Origin: a virus
Virus record (IMG/VR): IMGVR_UViG_3300005518_000004
Span: 1 to 64,000 of that record
DNA: 64,000 bases
Reading direction: 5' to 3' (one strand)
This document shows positions 22,536 through 29,512 of the stretch, one piece after another. A program made the translations under genes and the position numbers. Below the pieces are notes generated by a model that saw only the letters and a list, made by a program, of their open reading frames with translations, was not told the DNA's origin and searched no databases. The first letter of the stretch is position 1. Every line of letters starts with the position of its first letter.

Positions 22536-22846
22536 GCCACCCCCTCCACCGGCTTTCCACTTTCCGGTACGTCCCTTGTTATCTGCTTGCGCAGCCATGG
22601 CTCGAAATGATCACCGCGCCATGAGTTGCCACGGGCAAAGGCTACATTGCCTGTAAGGGTCTCGGCTACATCGAGCACAGCACAGTCCCCCTGTTCAGGG
22701 AACACGATAGCCACCATGCGGCGCGTTTCGGCCTGTTCCGGGTCCTTCCAGTCAAACACAGCTGCATGAAACCCATTACCGGACACGCCGTTTCGATGGT
22801 AGTCGAGTTGTACCAAGCGCATTTCGTTATTCCGCATACGCCTCAC
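22532..22846 (-). CDS. hypothetical protein
   Basis: 104 aa from a GTG in a GTGA overlap with the upstream small membrane gene; ATGs at 22837 and 22822 are alternatives. A beta-rich core (RLVQLDYHRNGVSGNGFHAA, MVAIVFPEQGDCAVLDV) is seen. Not recognised; similar small proteins occur in phage accessory regions. Confidence 0.5.
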   Translation of the reverse strand: MRRMRNNEMRLVQLDYHRNGVSGNGFHAAVFDWKDPEQAETRRMVAIVFPEQGDCAVLDVAETLTGNVAFARGNSWRGDHFEPWLRKQITRDVPESGKPVEGVA

Positions 22847-22989
22847 AGCCGCCCCCTAATCACCCGCTCCACGGCGCGCACAAACTCCCTCTGCCGCCGC
22901 ATCATCCTTACCATATCCACCACTGCCCAGCCGCCGACCAGGATCATGAACAGGCAGCAGGCGAGCATGAGAATAGTTAGCATCAGCAT
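22843..22989 (-). CDS. small membrane protein
   Basis: 48 aa. A hydrophobic N-terminal helix (MLTILMLACCLFMILVGGWA) is followed by a basic amphipathic tail (RMMRRQREFVRAVERVIRGRL). A second ATG at 22983 forms a TGATG overlap with the upstream stop and may be the real start. Confidence 0.5.
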   Translation of the reverse strand: MLMLTILMLACCLFMILVGGWAVVDMVRMMRRQREFVRAVERVIRGRL

Positions 22990-23264
22990 CGGTTCCACTC
23001 CTTTGTCAGCCGCGCGAAGTACCGCGTATCTTTGGCACCCGCCCGCCAGAATGCCGTGACTCGCTCGGCACCCTCCGCGAATCCAAAGTTAGCTGAGCGC
23101 GACGTGCCATCGTCAAAATGCGCGATGTAGTGCATGTGAATCGGCGGCAGCACTTCAAGGAACCAGTAGAATAGCTCCTCATCTACTTCCACCATGCCGC
23201 CCTGATTGCGCTCTTCACAGAACGCGCTAATTGTGTCCATTGTGTAAACGCTTGTGGGTTCCAT
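22983..23264 (-). CDS. hypothetical acidic protein
   Basis: 93 aa from the ATG at 23264, two bases after the upstream stop. Aromatic-rich middle (EELFYWFLEVLPPIHMHY) and a C-terminal GAERVTAFWRAGAKDTRYF. Not recognised. Confidence 0.5.
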   Translation of the reverse strand: MEPTSVYTMDTISAFCEERNQGGMVEVDEELFYWFLEVLPPIHMHYIAHFDDGTSRSANFGFAEGAERVTAFWRAGAKDTRYFARLTKEWNRC

Positions 23265-23266
23265 GC

Positions 23267-23536
23267 TTAGGCCACCTGCTTCCACACGAAATCCACCAGC
23301 CGCCCAAGCGGGATGTTGTCAAACTTGGCCTGATGTTCAGGCTTCAGCTTCTCGTACACCGCTTTCATGGCTGACGCGGTGAACGAATCCAGCATGATCC
23401 ATCCGCGTTTGCTACCCGTGAATATCGGCTTACAGTCGTATTCCGCCGTCCCTGTTTCCGCGTGGCTGTTAGCGCGGTATCGAATGAGCACCGCACCGTT
23501 TTCTGCTGCTTGTTTGGCTATTGCACTGATCGTCAT
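23267..23536 (-). CDS. hypothetical protein
   Basis: 89 aa. The N-terminal helix ISAIAKQAAENGAVLIRY is followed by a beta segment and a C-terminal helical part. Not recognised; it is in tandem with two other small genes. Confidence 0.5.
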   Translation of the reverse strand: MTISAIAKQAAENGAVLIRYRANSHAETGTAEYDCKPIFTGSKRGWIMLDSFTASAMKAVYEKLKPEHQAKFDNIPLGRLVDFVWKQVA

Positions 23537-23557
23537 TGTCCTCTGTCACCTTTCGAT

Positions 23558-23773
23558 TTAGATTCGTCCTGCTTTGGCGTCTATCAGTACTTGTTCAAAC
23601 GCCTCAAACGACGCCACCGCCTCACGTTTGGTCTTGAATACCACGGGTGGCCCCTTGACGTGATCTGTTCCCCACACCCAGCCACGCCCCAGCTTATACA
23701 CTGGGTAGCCATCCGACCCCCAAAGCATGCAGTGATTCAATAACCACCGCTCGTCTTCGCTAATTCCTCTCAT
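23558..23773 (-). CDS. hypothetical protein
   Basis: 71 aa with a Trp/Gly-rich centre (GRGWVWGTDHVKG) and a helix KTKREAVASFEAFEQVL, similar in outline to small phage beta-beta-alpha proteins. It overlaps the end of the PEP-CTERM gene by 14 bp. Confidence 0.5.
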   Translation of the reverse strand: MRGISEDERWLLNHCMLWGSDGYPVYKLGRGWVWGTDHVKGPPVVFKTKREAVASFEAFEQVLIDAKAGRI

Positions 23774-24449
23774 GTTTGCCTCTCCCTTTCATCACACCCA
23801 CCGCCAGCAGCCCCACCGTAGTCAGCACCAGCACCCACTCCGTCGGCTCCGGTATGTGCTGCGTCCTGCTACTGGGGGCAAACGGATCACCCCCCTTGCT
23901 CAACACCTCCCACACTCTCTCCCCTTGCTCATCCTCCCGCCACGACAGCAGATTGCCGCCGCCGTTGACGTTGACTAGGAATCTCCCGCTTATGACGTCA
24001 TCAGTCGCCACGCTCCACAGCCACCCTCCATCTATTTCAGAAGTGAACACTGGGTAGGCGACTGTTTGCAGCGTGCCGTAGTACATGCCCAGATCGTTGA
24101 TCTCATAGAGCAACACCTGAGAATCGCTGGGGAAGCCGAAACTCCTAGACCACTCATCCTCATGCCACCTCACTATCCACGCGTCCCCGTCCCCCGCCAG
24201 CAGGTAGGCGGCCCAATGTGCGTCCGGCGACTCGGCTAGTGGTGCATAATACTGGCCTGCTAGCGTACCGGGGGGATAGTCGGGATGGTAGCGCAGTGGA
24301 GGGAGGGGGGGATCGGGCAGCGGGAATAGCGCCTGGCAGCCGTCGAATGTGCAGGCGTAGGCGTGGTAGGTGCCTTGGCCGATGGACGCAATATCCAGCG
24401 TATCCGCTCTAGCCGCGGCCGTCAGCAGCATTAGCAACGCCAGCCTCAT
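23760..24449 (-). CDS. exported PEP-CTERM protein
   Basis: 229 aa. It has an N-terminal Sec signal peptide (RLALLMLLTAAARA, cleavage likely near residue 16), a mature beta-rich domain with many Trp/Tyr/Gly, and a C-terminal PEP-CTERM tripartite signal: PEP at about residue 196, a hydrophobic helix (WVLVLTTVGLLAVGVM) and a basic end (KGRGKHERN). PEP-CTERM proteins are processed by exosortase and placed at the cell surface or in exopolysaccharide. No exosortase is in the window, so the host must supply it. It may be a lysogenic-conversion factor. Confidence 0.78.
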   Translation of the reverse strand: MRLALLMLLTAAARADTLDIASIGQGTYHAYACTFDGCQALFPLPDPPLPPLRYHPDYPPGTLAGQYYAPLAESPDAHWAAYLLAGDGDAWIVRWHEDEWSRSFGFPSDSQVLLYEINDLGMYYGTLQTVAYPVFTSEIDGGWLWSVATDDVISGRFLVNVNGGGNLLSWREDEQGERVWEVLSKGGDPFAPSSRTQHIPEPTEWVLVLTTVGLLAVGVMKGRGKHERN

Positions 24450-24670
24450 ACCGCCACCCTAAACCCTTCCTCGATGATCTGCTCGGCGATATCCGCCGCG
24501 TACCTGTGATCGACGTACAGCCCATTCCCTACCGTGCGCATAGCCCCGAACCATTGCCAGTCTTCGCTATAGACTTCCTCGGTTAGCCAATTAAGCGCTT
24601 TGGTCGTCAGCGGCACAAACATCCAAACCGTCCCCTGATCCGTTATCGTGAAATCCGTCCGTCTCGCCAT
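24446..24670 (-). CDS. hypothetical protein
   Basis: 74 aa. ALNWLTEEVYSEDWQWFG and a C-terminal helix ADIAEQIIEEGF are visible. Its first 80 bases overlap the 3' end of the integrase gene. Similar short proteins (TDFTITDQGT start) are frequent in phages; function is unknown. Confidence 0.55.
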   Translation of the reverse strand: MARRTDFTITDQGTVWMFVPLTTKALNWLTEEVYSEDWQWFGAMRTVGNGLYVDHRYAADIAEQIIEEGFRVAV

Positions 24671-25580
24671 CGCTTTTCTCCTCTATCTCGATTTCCACTT
24701 CGCTCAGCTTGATATCGATCCCGTCCACCGCCGCTTTCCCCCGCCTCAACTCCAGCACTCCCCCCAGATACAGCTGTGTATTGATGAGCGACTGATGACC
24801 CAGCATGCCCTGTATCTGTTCGAGCTCAGCCCCGTTCGCCCGCAGCAGCTTGGCCATGGTGCGCCTCAGATCGTGGGGAGCGAGCCTGACCCCTATAGCT
24901 GCGGCGTATTCGGCCACCAATTGGTGAATCCGGTAGTAGCCTACCCCAAACATCCACTTGCTGTAGCGACGCGTCTGAAGGGCTGTAATGCGCCAATGGT
25001 CGATTGCCTTGGCTGCCCATGTGGGGATAGGGACCGTGCGCAGCCTACCGCCTTTCCCCATAACGTCTACAAAACACATGCGATCATCGCGCGATTGGTA
25101 ATGCGTCCACGTGAGGCCAGCCACTTCCTGCCCGCGTAGGCCGGTAGACACTAATGCACATAGCAGTGCCCTATCCCGCTTCCCCTTGAGCGTGTGGGTG
25201 TCGGGCGCCTCCAACAGCCGCTTCACTTGCTCCAGTGGCAGCCAATTACCCGCCCTCACCCCCTTCGGCCTCCGTGGTAGTGGGTATTGCATGACGCCGT
25301 CGCAGGCGCGGTCGTCAATCACCCCCTGTAGCCGACATTCCTTCGCCAATGCTTTGAGCGCTGCCACATGAATGCTCGCCCTCGCCCACGACTTCACCTG
25401 AATGGGGTACAGGAACGCAATTACGCCCGCCCTGGTTAGTGGTTGCCGCGAGCCCAGGAATGCATCAATCGCCATCCGATACCGATAGCGCGTCTCAGTA
25501 GACCGATACGAATCGAGCAACGATTGGGCGCATGACTCTAGGGTTGGGATAGTGGGTGCCGGCAGCTGAAGGGCGCTCAT
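24591..25580 (-). CDS. int: tyrosine recombinase / phage integrase
   Basis: 329 aa from the ATG at 25580 (ATGA overlap; an ORF extension to 25613 is rejected). An N-terminal SAM-like core-binding domain covers about residues 10-90 and the catalytic domain 110-275. Catalytic residues are all visible: Arg149 (STGLRGQEV), Lys176, His236 and Arg239 (HDLRR), His262 (GHQS) and Tyr271 (TQLYLG). The last 55 residues are an acidic tail. It indicates a temperate lifestyle. No attachment site can be assigned with certainty. Confidence 0.92.
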   Translation of the reverse strand: MSALQLPAPTIPTLESCAQSLLDSYRSTETRYRYRMAIDAFLGSRQPLTRAGVIAFLYPIQVKSWARASIHVAALKALAKECRLQGVIDDRACDGVMQYPLPRRPKGVRAGNWLPLEQVKRLLEAPDTHTLKGKRDRALLCALVSTGLRGQEVAGLTWTHYQSRDDRMCFVDVMGKGGRLRTVPIPTWAAKAIDHWRITALQTRRYSKWMFGVGYYRIHQLVAEYAAAIGVRLAPHDLRRTMAKLLRANGAELEQIQGMLGHQSLINTQLYLGGVLELRRGKAAVDGIDIKLSEVEIEIEEKSDGETDGFHDNGSGDGLDVCAADDQSA

Positions 25581-25813
25581 ACGCTGATGGTCCGTCCACA
25601 ATCGCAGACCCATTCTTCCTTGCTTTGAATCGACGCCTCAATCTCATCTAGCCTTTGGCGTACATCCCACTCCGGGATTACCACGCCAGCGTAGCCATGC
25701 GGATGCCCGCTTTGATCGCTTTCCCCAAAGTGTCGAGTGTTCAATTCTCTATGGCTGATTAGCCACTGGCGCAGATGCACTAACAGGTCACGCGGGTTTA
25801 ATGGCGTATCCAT
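25577..25813 (-). CDS. hypothetical protein with C-terminal CxC
   Basis: 78 aa from an ATG in a TGATG overlap (a GTG precedes it). A helical N-terminus is followed by a conserved-looking AGVVIPEWDVRQRLDEIEAS and a terminal WVCDCGRTISV that may be half a zinc site. Not recognised. Confidence 0.5.
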   Translation of the reverse strand: MDTPLNPRDLLVHLRQWLISHRELNTRHFGESDQSGHPHGYAGVVIPEWDVRQRLDEIEASIQSKEEWVCDCGRTISV

Positions 25814-26025
25814 CACATTCCCACTTCCCGATAATGGTCATGCGGCAGTACCCACACGGCATATTGCTTGCGTCCGGGACCGTCGAACGACAGCCGCACA
25901 TCCACCTTGTCGTAATTGCCGCATCCGCCTAGCGCCTTGAGCTTGGCCTCCTCGCGCTGGATCTTACGCGCTTTGAGCATGGCCTTGTCGTAGGGCAGAT
26001 CGCTATAGAGTTTTAGCCAAGTCAC
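25813..26025 (-). CDS. hypothetical protein
   Basis: 70 aa from a GTG in a GTGA overlap; the longer ORF to 26115 overlaps the upstream gene. A lysine-rich helix (KAMLKARKIQREEAKLKAL) is followed by beta strands (VDVRLSFDG, QYAVWVLPHDHYR). Not recognised. Confidence 0.5.
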   Translation of the reverse strand: MTWLKLYSDLPYDKAMLKARKIQREEAKLKALGGCGNYDKVDVRLSFDGPGRKQYAVWVLPHDHYREVGM

Positions 26026-26285
26026 GTAGTGGCCTTTCGTGGTGCGTTCAGCCGATCCACTTCGGCCACGCTGCATGTATCCAGTACTTGCTCCAGCCGC
26101 TGAAGAGTAGCCCACTTGCCACGTGGGAAGTAGTCCGAGTAATCCTCAGCCGCACGCAGAATGAAGTATAGCCATGCGCAGTTCTGAGGATCGGTACAGG
26201 CTGCCTCATACAGCTCTAGCAGGTCATGCGAAGAGCAATAATCTTTGATCGCAGAACGCGCCACATACGACAATTCGTTAAGCAT
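26022..26285 (-). CDS. hypothetical helical protein
   Basis: 87 aa, predicted helical, with GGAG before the ATG. Not recognised. The 56 bp upstream contain an alternating GC run (about 26297-26315) followed by an AT-rich stretch. Confidence 0.5.
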   Translation of the reverse strand: MLNELSYVARSAIKDYCSSHDLLELYEAACTDPQNCAWLYFILRAAEDYSDYFPRGKWATLQRLEQVLDTCSVAEVDRLNAPRKATT

Positions 26286-26341
26286 TTCTCCCCCACTTAC
26301 GCGCGCGCACGCGCGTTATATACTATTACTAATACTTATAC

Positions 26342-26755
26342 TTACTCCGCACACACCAAGGCTAGTGAACGCAGGTTGTAGAGTGCTTCCGACGCAAGCT
26401 CGGCCTCTACCACACGACGATACTCTGTAGTGGGTTCGCAAATTCCCCATAGAGACGCCAATGCGATTTGCGGTGGTATGACGTTGCCATGCGCCCTTTG
26501 CTCGCGATTGAACAGAATGCAGCCTAAGGTTTCGTGTTCAGCACCGGACGCACATGGGCAATCTGGCGAACCGCAATCGCAGCCTGAACAGCCGTTATCG
26601 TCATACTCCCAGCTGAATACCCAATCGTGATCCCATGCGTAGACTTCGGCCTCAGCCAAACTGCGAGCACACCGCATCCGTCCCTGTTCCCGTGTCTCAC
26701 CTTTGCCGTAACTGTAACCGGCGTTGTCGTAGAAAAACTGCTCATCCTTAGTCAT
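26342..26755 (-). CDS. hypothetical phage protein downstream of a hammerhead ribozyme
   Basis: 137 aa. The start MTKDEQFFYDNAGYSY is a pattern I associate with small proteins of diverse tailed phages; a Cys-rich centre (CSGCDCGSPDCPC, residues 56-68) may bind metal. The ribosome-binding site GGAGG (26767-26763) is also the 3' strand of hammerhead stem I, and predicted self-cleavage falls directly before it. Translation may therefore depend on ribozyme cleavage. Function of the protein is unknown. Confidence 0.65.
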   Translation of the reverse strand: MTKDEQFFYDNAGYSYGKGETREQGRMRCARSLAEAEVYAWDHDWVFSWEYDDNGCSGCDCGSPDCPCASGAEHETLGCILFNREQRAHGNVIPPQIALASLWGICEPTTEYRRVVEAELASEALYNLRSLALVCAE

Positions 26756-26823
26756 CTGCTACCCTCCTACAAGCAGCTATCCACTGCTTGTTTCGTCCGA
26801 TTCCCACGGACTCATCAGGGAGG
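26756..26823 (-). ncRNA. type I hammerhead ribozyme
   Basis: All core elements are in place on the minus strand. Stem I 5' strand CCTCC (26823-26819); core CTGATGA (26818-26812); stem II GTCC/GGAC (26811-26808 with 26798-26795) closing loop GTGGGAATC; GAAA (26794-26791); stem III CAAGCAG/CTGCTTG (26790-26784 with 26776-26770) closing loop TGGATAG; cleavage triplet GTA (26770-26768); stem I 3' strand GGAGG (26767-26763). Three further stem I pairs follow after one mismatch. Cleavage is expected after 26768. It fills the gap between the TAA of the upstream gene (26826-26824) and the start of the downstream one, whose Shine-Dalgarno is stem I. Confidence 0.88.
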
Positions 26824-27213
26824 TTAGGTGCTGTATTCTTCCTCTATCTCCTGACTCACTGCGTCCCAAGCCTTCATCAGGTCAGCATGGTCTGTGTAGT
26901 ATTCCACGTCGACAAACCCCTGTGAGTTTTCGCTGAGGATAGCGCCTGCTTGGGCTCGCAGAAACGTGTCCTCGGCATCTGTCGGCACCACGTCGGACGG
27001 GACGCAATCAATGAGACCAGGCCGAACGCCCCCAGTAGTGCCGACCATCAGCCCATACCATCCTGTTGATTCCGATTCTCCACATTGCTCGTCTAGGTTG
27101 CCGTCCAAGCTGGCATCGTAGACATAAGAGTCGATATAGGTATTGAATTTACCCGGACCATAAGGCCGGATGCCGTCATCTGTCGTTTGCTGGCGTTCCT
27201 GTTGTTTGCTCAT
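26824..27213 (-). CDS. hypothetical acidic protein upstream of the ribozyme
   Basis: 129 aa from the ATG at 27213, preceded by AGGAG at eight bases; the open frame continues to 27297 but without a better signal. The sequence is acidic, with GPGKFNTYIDSYVYDASLDG and STGWYGLMVG. Not recognised. Its TAA abuts the 5' strand of the hammerhead ribozyme. Confidence 0.55.
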   Translation of the reverse strand: MSKQQERQQTTDDGIRPYGPGKFNTYIDSYVYDASLDGNLDEQCGESESTGWYGLMVGTTGGVRPGLIDCVPSDVVPTDAEDTFLRAQAGAILSENSQGFVDVEYYTDHADLMKAWDAVSQEIEEEYST

Positions 27214-27420
27214 CCCTCTATCTCCTATCTGTGCATTGACTAAATTATCCTGGAATTTGCTGCTCATGGGACGAGCATACACCAGGCCAGCGAGCATATC
27301 AATTATTATTATTACCTATATTTGGTTTGTTATCAGTAGTTAGTGCTTTTGAAATTCACACTAGGCTATTTTCATACTTACCCATTGAAGAATCGGCACA
27401 GGTGTGACAAAACGGCACAG

Positions 27421-27433
27421 GTAGACAGTCTAC
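27421..27433. repeat. 13-bp palindrome
   Basis: GTAGACAGTCTAC, perfect around a central A, directly after a tandem CGGCACAGGT repeat. Confidence 0.45.
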
Positions 27434-27438
27434 ATATT

Positions 27439-27456
27439 CACCACTCACTAGTGGTG
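27439..27456. repeat. palindrome CACCAC-N6-GTGGTG, copy B
   Basis: CACCAC TCACTA GTGGTG; arms and spacing are identical to copy A at 20786-20803. The inner base pair T/A extends the arms to seven. Confidence 0.5.
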
Positions 27457-27650
27457 CTGGAGTACAAGCAGCGAAACTACTGCATTCTCCAATTCCAGAT
27501 AATAAGGATTATCTTGCAATCACGCTCACCTGGCTGCAGCTGGCGGTATTGAACGGCCGGCAAAGGGGGTGAATTGTCCAAGGGGGTAGGGGTGCCGGCG
27601 CGGGGGGCGGCCTTGACCCCCTAGACCTATTAAAAAAATCCCCCGTGCTC

Positions 27651-27667
27651 GTGTTACATTTAAACCT
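27651..27667. promoter_or_regulatory. operator palindrome, site 6
   Basis: GTGTTACATTTAAACCT, one base before the GTG of the methyltransferase gene. Fourteen bases (TGTTACATTTAAAC) are identical to site 7 at 28461-28477. A TACATT -10-like element lies within it. Confidence 0.5.
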
Positions 27668-27668
27668 C

Positions 27669-28445
27669 GTGGTCTACTACAACGAAATTGATCCGTATTG
27701 TGCTCAGTGGCTGCGGAATCTCATAGTCGATGAGCAGCTGCCGTTTGGCGAAGTCGACCAGCGTGATATACGGGAGGTAAGCGCGAATGACGTTAAAGGG
27801 TATCGGCAGTGTCACTGGTTTGCCGGGATCGGGGGGTGGGCCTACGCTCTTGAGCTTGCAGGGTGGCCCGCTGACCGTGGGGTGTGGACCGGCTCCTGCC
27901 CCTGCCAGCCCTTCTCCTGCGCCGGCAAACGGCAAGGCGAGTCGGATGATCGCCATCTGTGGCCCGACTGGGGGAGTCTCATTAGCGTCTGCCAGCCTCC
28001 AGTCGTGTTTGGAGAGCAGGTTGCGGGCCTCGCTGGACGCAGCTGGCTCTCTGGAGTACGTGCTGACCTGGAAGCATTGGGATATGGAGTTGGGGCTGCC
28101 GATCTGTGCGCTGCGGGCATCGGAGCTCCGCATAAAAGACAACGGCTACATTGGGTTGCTTCTGCCAACGTGTACGGCAGACGACTCCACCGGTCGGCAG
28201 CTACACAAGCCAAAGATGACGCACAGCGGAACGTTTCGGCACAACAACAAGTCTGGAACGCAGTCTCATACCCGCCTTTCACAAGTCTTGAATCATCTAG
28301 GCAGGTCGGATCTTGCCGTGTCCGCGACTTTCCGAGGATGGATGATGGGGTTCCCCATGGCATGGACGCAGTGCGCGCCTACGGCAATGCCATCGTGCCG
28401 CCGCTCGCAGCCGAATTCATAAGAGCGTTTATGGATTGCCATTGA
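27669..28445 (+). CDS. DNA (cytosine-5) methyltransferase, orphan
   Basis: 258 aa from a GTG, chosen because the family-typical start VYYNEIDPYCAQWLRNLI then begins at residue 2. Motif I FAGIGGWAYALE (51-62), motif IV SCPCQPFS with catalytic Cys79, motif VI variant FGEQV (114-118, usually ENV), motif VIII PHKRQRLHWV and motif X GNAIVPPLA are present. The target-recognition region is short. No restriction enzyme lies beside it, so it probably protects phage DNA from host restriction or marks phage DNA. An operator palindrome abuts its start. Confidence 0.88.
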   Translation: MVYYNEIDPYCAQWLRNLIVDEQLPFGEVDQRDIREVSANDVKGYRQCHWFAGIGGWAYALELAGWPADRGVWTGSCPCQPFSCAGKRQGESDDRHLWPDWGSLISVCQPPVVFGEQVAGLAGRSWLSGVRADLEALGYGVGAADLCAAGIGAPHKRQRLHWVASANVYGRRLHRSAATQAKDDAQRNVSAQQQVWNAVSYPPFTSLESSRQVGSCRVRDFPRMDDGVPHGMDAVRAYGNAIVPPLAAEFIRAFMDCH

Positions 28446-28470
28446 CCGCTGCCGCAGTCTATGTTACATT
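28442..28470 (+). promoter_or_regulatory. sigma-70-like promoter of the rightward early genes
   Basis: -35 TTGACC (28442-28447), 17-bp spacer, -10 TACATT (28465-28470). It overlaps the end of the methyltransferase gene, and its -10 is inside operator site 7. Confidence 0.6.
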
Positions 28471-28477
28471 TAAACCG
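28461..28477. promoter_or_regulatory. operator palindrome, site 7
   Basis: ATGTTACATTTAAACCG, covering the -10 of the promoter at 28442-28470. Confidence 0.5.
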
Positions 28478-28497
28478 AATCCAAGGAGCCCATAATC

Positions 28498-28836
28498 ATG
28501 GCCAACGCCTACGTACCCGCCGCCGACCGCGAGCAAATCTCCGCTATCCGCACCATTCTTCAGCCGCGCCTCGCCGCTATCAAGGAGCAACTGGCTATCG
28601 AGGCCAACTGGCGCGACCGCTGGCAGGGGCCGCTGCATGCCGCCGAAGTCGCCGCCCTAACGTTTGAATTCCAGTGGGTGGATTCGCTGCTCAACACTCT
28701 TCTCTACAACTACGAGAACGCCGTGGATCAGTGGGCGGTGAACGACCCCGAATATAAGAGGCTGCATATGCACCAGCCGCCCAAGCCCGCCCTGCCCTCG
28801 TCTCTGGCGGCGTTTCTGCCCAAATCCGATGCCTGA
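28498..28836 (+). CDS. hypothetical protein
   Basis: 112 aa, helical, with AAGGAG before the ATG. It is the first gene after an operator-controlled promoter and may be an early gene. No motif is recognised. Confidence 0.55.
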   Translation: MANAYVPAADREQISAIRTILQPRLAAIKEQLAIEANWRDRWQGPLHAAEVAALTFEFQWVDSLLNTLLYNYENAVDQWAVNDPEYKRLHMHQPPKPALPSSLAAFLPKSDA

Positions 28837-29188
28837 CACACCACTCACCAAAGCCGAGTTGCGACGAATAGAGGGCGACTTTATCAACGGAACTTTAAGT
28901 ATCACTATTCCCGCTCTGGTCGCGGAGTTCAGGCGACTGCGGGCGGATCTCAAACAGGCGGCGAAGGATGCTGATTATAAGACAGAAGTTCTAGTAGCCA
29001 CGAGGGACTTCTTATCCTCCGTGCAAAAGCAGTTGGGTATTGTGCCGACACAGAATGCGTATTCGGCCAAAATGGCTGAAGGGGAAATGAATACCGCGCG
29101 CGCGGTTGCTGATCTGAATTCAATTACAGAGCGGCCCGATCCTGACTGGCTCAAGCGCGTGCGCGAGAGGGAGGGGAAGAATGGCTGA
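28829..29188 (+). CDS. hypothetical coiled-coil protein
   Basis: 119 aa. A helical region with AALVAEFRRLRADLKQAAKD-like heptads is followed by a charged C-terminus (RPDPDWLKRVREREGK). It overlaps the preceding gene by 8 bp. Not recognised. Confidence 0.5.
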   Translation: MPDTPLTKAELRRIEGDFINGTLSITIPALVAEFRRLRADLKQAAKDADYKTEVLVATRDFLSSVQKQLGIVPTQNAYSAKMAEGEMNTARAVADLNSITERPDPDWLKRVREREGKNG

Positions 29189-29261
29189 TTACTGGTGGAT
29201 AGAGGGCTTTATCATCGGCGTATTTTGTTTGTGGGTACTCAGGAAAGCACATATTTTATGA
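29181..29261 (+). CDS. tiny membrane peptide
   Basis: 26 aa, MADYWWIEGFIIGVFCLWVL then RKAHIL: one transmembrane helix. It overlaps the previous gene by 8 bp and the next by ATGA, and GGAGGGG precedes the ATG. Confidence 0.45.
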   Translation: MADYWWIEGFIIGVFCLWVLRKAHIL

Positions 29262-29512
29262 CTGACACCCTACAACTGGATCTGAGTGATGATGGGCTGC
29301 GGGAAATGGTTGCTAAGCAGGTTAGACCCATCCGACACGCGAGTGGCGTACCTGATGAAATCGCAGTCGAATTACTCCGCTCCGTCCGCGACCAGGCTCG
29401 TGCGGCAGAGCGGAAGAAGACGCTGCTATGGGTTGCGGATCAATTAGACGGGGAACGCTTTTGGGTTGAATGGTTGCGTCGCGCCGCCGAGGAGGGAGCG
29501 AAAGATGCCTGA
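29258..29512 (+). CDS. hypothetical protein
   Basis: 84 aa from the ATG in an ATGA overlap (the ORF extension to 29195 overlaps the membrane peptide). Charged and helical. Its 3' end (KDA then stop) repeats at the end of the next gene. Confidence 0.5.
   Translation: MTDTLQLDLSDDGLREMVAKQVRPIRHASGVPDEIAVELLRSVRDQARAAERKKTLLWVADQLDGERFWVEWLRRAAEEGAKDA

Larger units (their letters stand above)
27214..27668. other. non-coding control region between divergent units
   Basis: No gene is supported here. It holds a direct repeat CGGCACAGGT (27394-27403 and 27413-27421 region), a 13-bp palindrome GTAGACAGTCTAC (27421-27433), the CACCAC-N6-GTGGTG palindrome (27439-27456), a G-rich segment (about 27555-27620) and an operator copy at 27651-27667. 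It lies between the leftward accessory genes and the rightward arm and is a plausible attachment, partition or early-promoter region. Confidence 0.45.

Noticed and set aside
24780-24830. Second hammerhead (ACTGATGA on the plus strand)
   Set aside because: No GAAA box or stems at the needed distance; inside the integrase gene.
27555-27640. Rho-independent terminator in the G-rich segment
   Set aside because: Short inverted repeats exist but none is followed by a T-tract in either direction.
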